Shown: positions 6,341-7,007 of the stretch, one piece after another
Numbering within the stretch: the stretch's first letter is position 1
Layout of the letters: each line of letters begins with the position of its first letter
NCBI GenBank assembly: GCA_025934475.1
Contig: JAICXZ010000162.1
Location: 1-7,007, forward strand
Direction: 5' to 3'
From: Mucilaginibacter sp.
Lineage (GTDB): Bacteria; Bacteroidota; Bacteroidia; Sphingobacteriales; Sphingobacteriaceae
Length of the DNA: 7,007 nucleotides
Notes under the pieces: model-generated
What the model saw: the letters and a program-made list of their open reading frames with translations, nothing else
Databases searched by the model: none
What the model was told of the DNA's origin: nothing
Program-made: the position numbers and the translations under genes

Positions 6341-6371
6341 TTTGTAATCAATAAAATATTTGCTAACTTTG
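6341..6371 (+). promoter_or_regulatory. Strong Bacteroidota-type promoter with no clear gene
   Basis: TTTG (6341-6344), then 19 bases, then TAACTTTG (6364-6371). This matches the Bacteroidota primary-sigma consensus (TTTG or TTG at -33, TAnnTTTG at -7) with ideal spacing. Transcription would start near 6376. The next supported start codon on this strand is at 6819, so the transcript is either a long leader of about 440 bases or a separate RNA. Confidence 0.65.
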
Positions 6372-6664
6372 TTAGTATAATTCAATCCCCATATTTTCCC
6401 AGTATAATATCTGCAAAGCCATCCTTTACTTTTATTAAGTAAGCGGGTAAGGGAGGAGTACTATTAAATCAAAGGGTTGATTTGATTGATTGTATTATCG
6501 CGGTAAAATAACGAATGATCATACCATCACGATCAATACCGAATAAAAATTCCAAGCTGCTATTTTGTGCGATACCTGTCATAATATACCGGATAATCGC
6601 GAAATTTAATGATGGTTCAGACAATGGCAATCGCAAAGGAGTTGTACCCACTGGAAGCCTGTAC
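6372..6664. other. Gene-poor stretch with a possible decayed coding remnant on the minus strand
   Basis: No convincing gene. A minus-strand frame ending at 6469 reads naturally from about 6582 (MTGIAQNSSLEFLFGIDRDG and onward, 37 residues), with codon use like real genes. Upstream it runs into the terminal repeat of element B, so any original start is lost or the frame is chance. It could be the tail of a gene cut by that element. A plus-strand frame from 6515 also crosses element B and looks like chance. A perfect 7-bp hairpin AAATCAA/TTGATTT (6466-6483) and a purine-rich AAGGGAGGAG (6448-6457) are present, the latter without a following start codon. Confidence 0.3.
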
Positions 6665-6770
6665 TTGTCCGTCCGTTTTGGAGTCCATGTAGGTAGGGAC
6701 AGTATGGACAAAAACTATTGCCATGTCCATCTTGTTCCGCTCATACTCTTACTCCTAAACGGACGGACAA
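6665..6770. mobile_element. MITE-like element B, 106 bp
   Basis: Terminal inverted repeats of 20 bp (6665-6684 and 6751-6770) match at 19 of 20 positions, with ends TTGTCCGTCCGTTT and inner edge GGAGT. The interior carries GTCCAT (6683-6688), ATGGAC (6704-6709) and GTCCAT (6725-6730), evenly spaced by 21 bases, so the middle arm can pair with either neighbour. No protein is encoded. The right end matches element A beyond the terminal repeat. It lies 48 bp upstream of the gene starting at 6819. No target-site duplication is obvious. Confidence 0.6.
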
Positions 6771-6818
6771 AACATTTTCCCGTCAAATACCTATATTCGG
6801 CTAGATAAAACCGATACC

Positions 6819-7007
6819 ATGACCTTTTCTCAATTCACATCCAAACTCAACTGGCGACTGATGGCAGTGCATTTGGTGGCTTATTGGTTCCTTTGGGAAG
6901 CATTTAAATATTTTGCCGTCTTATACGACTTCGATTTTGTTGTCGACTTTTACCATCATTATTTTAGCAAACACATTACCGACGATAAATTTAGACGTGT
7001 ATCTCCA
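6819..7007 (+). CDS. N-terminal part of a membrane protein (runs off the window)
   Basis: ATG at 6819 opens a frame that stays open for 63 codons to the last base. The product begins with MTFSQFTSKLNWRLM and has an aromatic hydrophobic segment at about 14-37 (AVHLVAYWFLWEAFKYF in its middle), followed by DFDFVVDFYHHYF and a charged KHITDDKFRR. One membrane helix is likely, with a second too close to the end to judge. A TATATTCG (6792-6799) one base off the -7 consensus lies 19 bp before the start. The short N-terminus followed at once by an aromatic helix would suit the sensor part of a LytS-like kinase or another small integral membrane protein, but too little is present to assign a family. 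An in-frame Met at residue 15 is an alternative start but would trim the segment. Confidence 0.6.
   Translation, partial: MTFSQFTSKLNWRLMAVHLVAYWFLWEAFKYFAVLYDFDFVVDFYHHYFSKHITDDKFRRVSP

Noticed and set aside
6466..6483. AAATCAA/TTGATTT hairpin as a terminator for the orphan promoter
   Set aside because: The stem is all AT apart from one pair and has no T-run after it.
6515..6808. 97-codon plus-strand frame
   Set aside because: It crosses both terminal repeats of element B, has no ribosome site and looks like chance.

Overview
The window looks like chromosomal DNA from a Bacteroidota bacterium, most likely a Sphingobacteriaceae-type genome such as Mucilaginibacter or Pedobacter. The clues are promoter boxes of the TAnnTTTG type with TTTG upstream, AT-rich translation starts with little Shine-Dalgarno sequence, a periplasmic-TPR sensor kinase typical of the phylum, and intergenic gaps full of short inverted and tandem repeats. 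The genus is an inference; no rRNA is present.

Layout. Positions 1-228 hold the C-terminal end of an M16-type zinc protease on the plus strand. It converges on a 754-residue TPR sensor histidine kinase (351-2615, minus), with a 24-bp inverted repeat between them. Upstream of the kinase are a long inverted repeat (2641-2691) and a clear intrinsic terminator (2771-2805), which ends glyS, the alpha2-type glycyl-tRNA synthetase (2832-4289, minus). The glyS start sits almost on its predicted promoter, behind a perfect 7-bp-period tandem repeat (4308-4349). A 70-codon orphan gene (4405-4617, plus) runs the other way. Then come two minus-strand genes for small membrane proteins: a 214-residue protein I do not recognise (5357-6001) and a 193-residue STM3941-like protein (4684-5265).

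The 817-bp stretch 6002-6818 has no convincing gene but is rich in structure. It holds two MITE-like elements (6048-6248 and 6665-6770) sharing terminal inverted repeats with the core CGTCCGTTYTGGAGT, a third solo copy of that core at 5299-5314, a long imperfect inverted repeat (6253-6332), and a near-consensus Bacteroidota promoter (6341-6371) with no obvious gene behind it. The window ends inside a new plus-strand membrane-protein gene (from 6819).

How it fits together: glyS is housekeeping, the kinase is an orphan sensor with no response regulator in view, and the two small membrane genes may form one transcript. The part least explained by known genes is the repeat-rich block 5299-6770. 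I see no known defence, CRISPR, phage or secretion system here.
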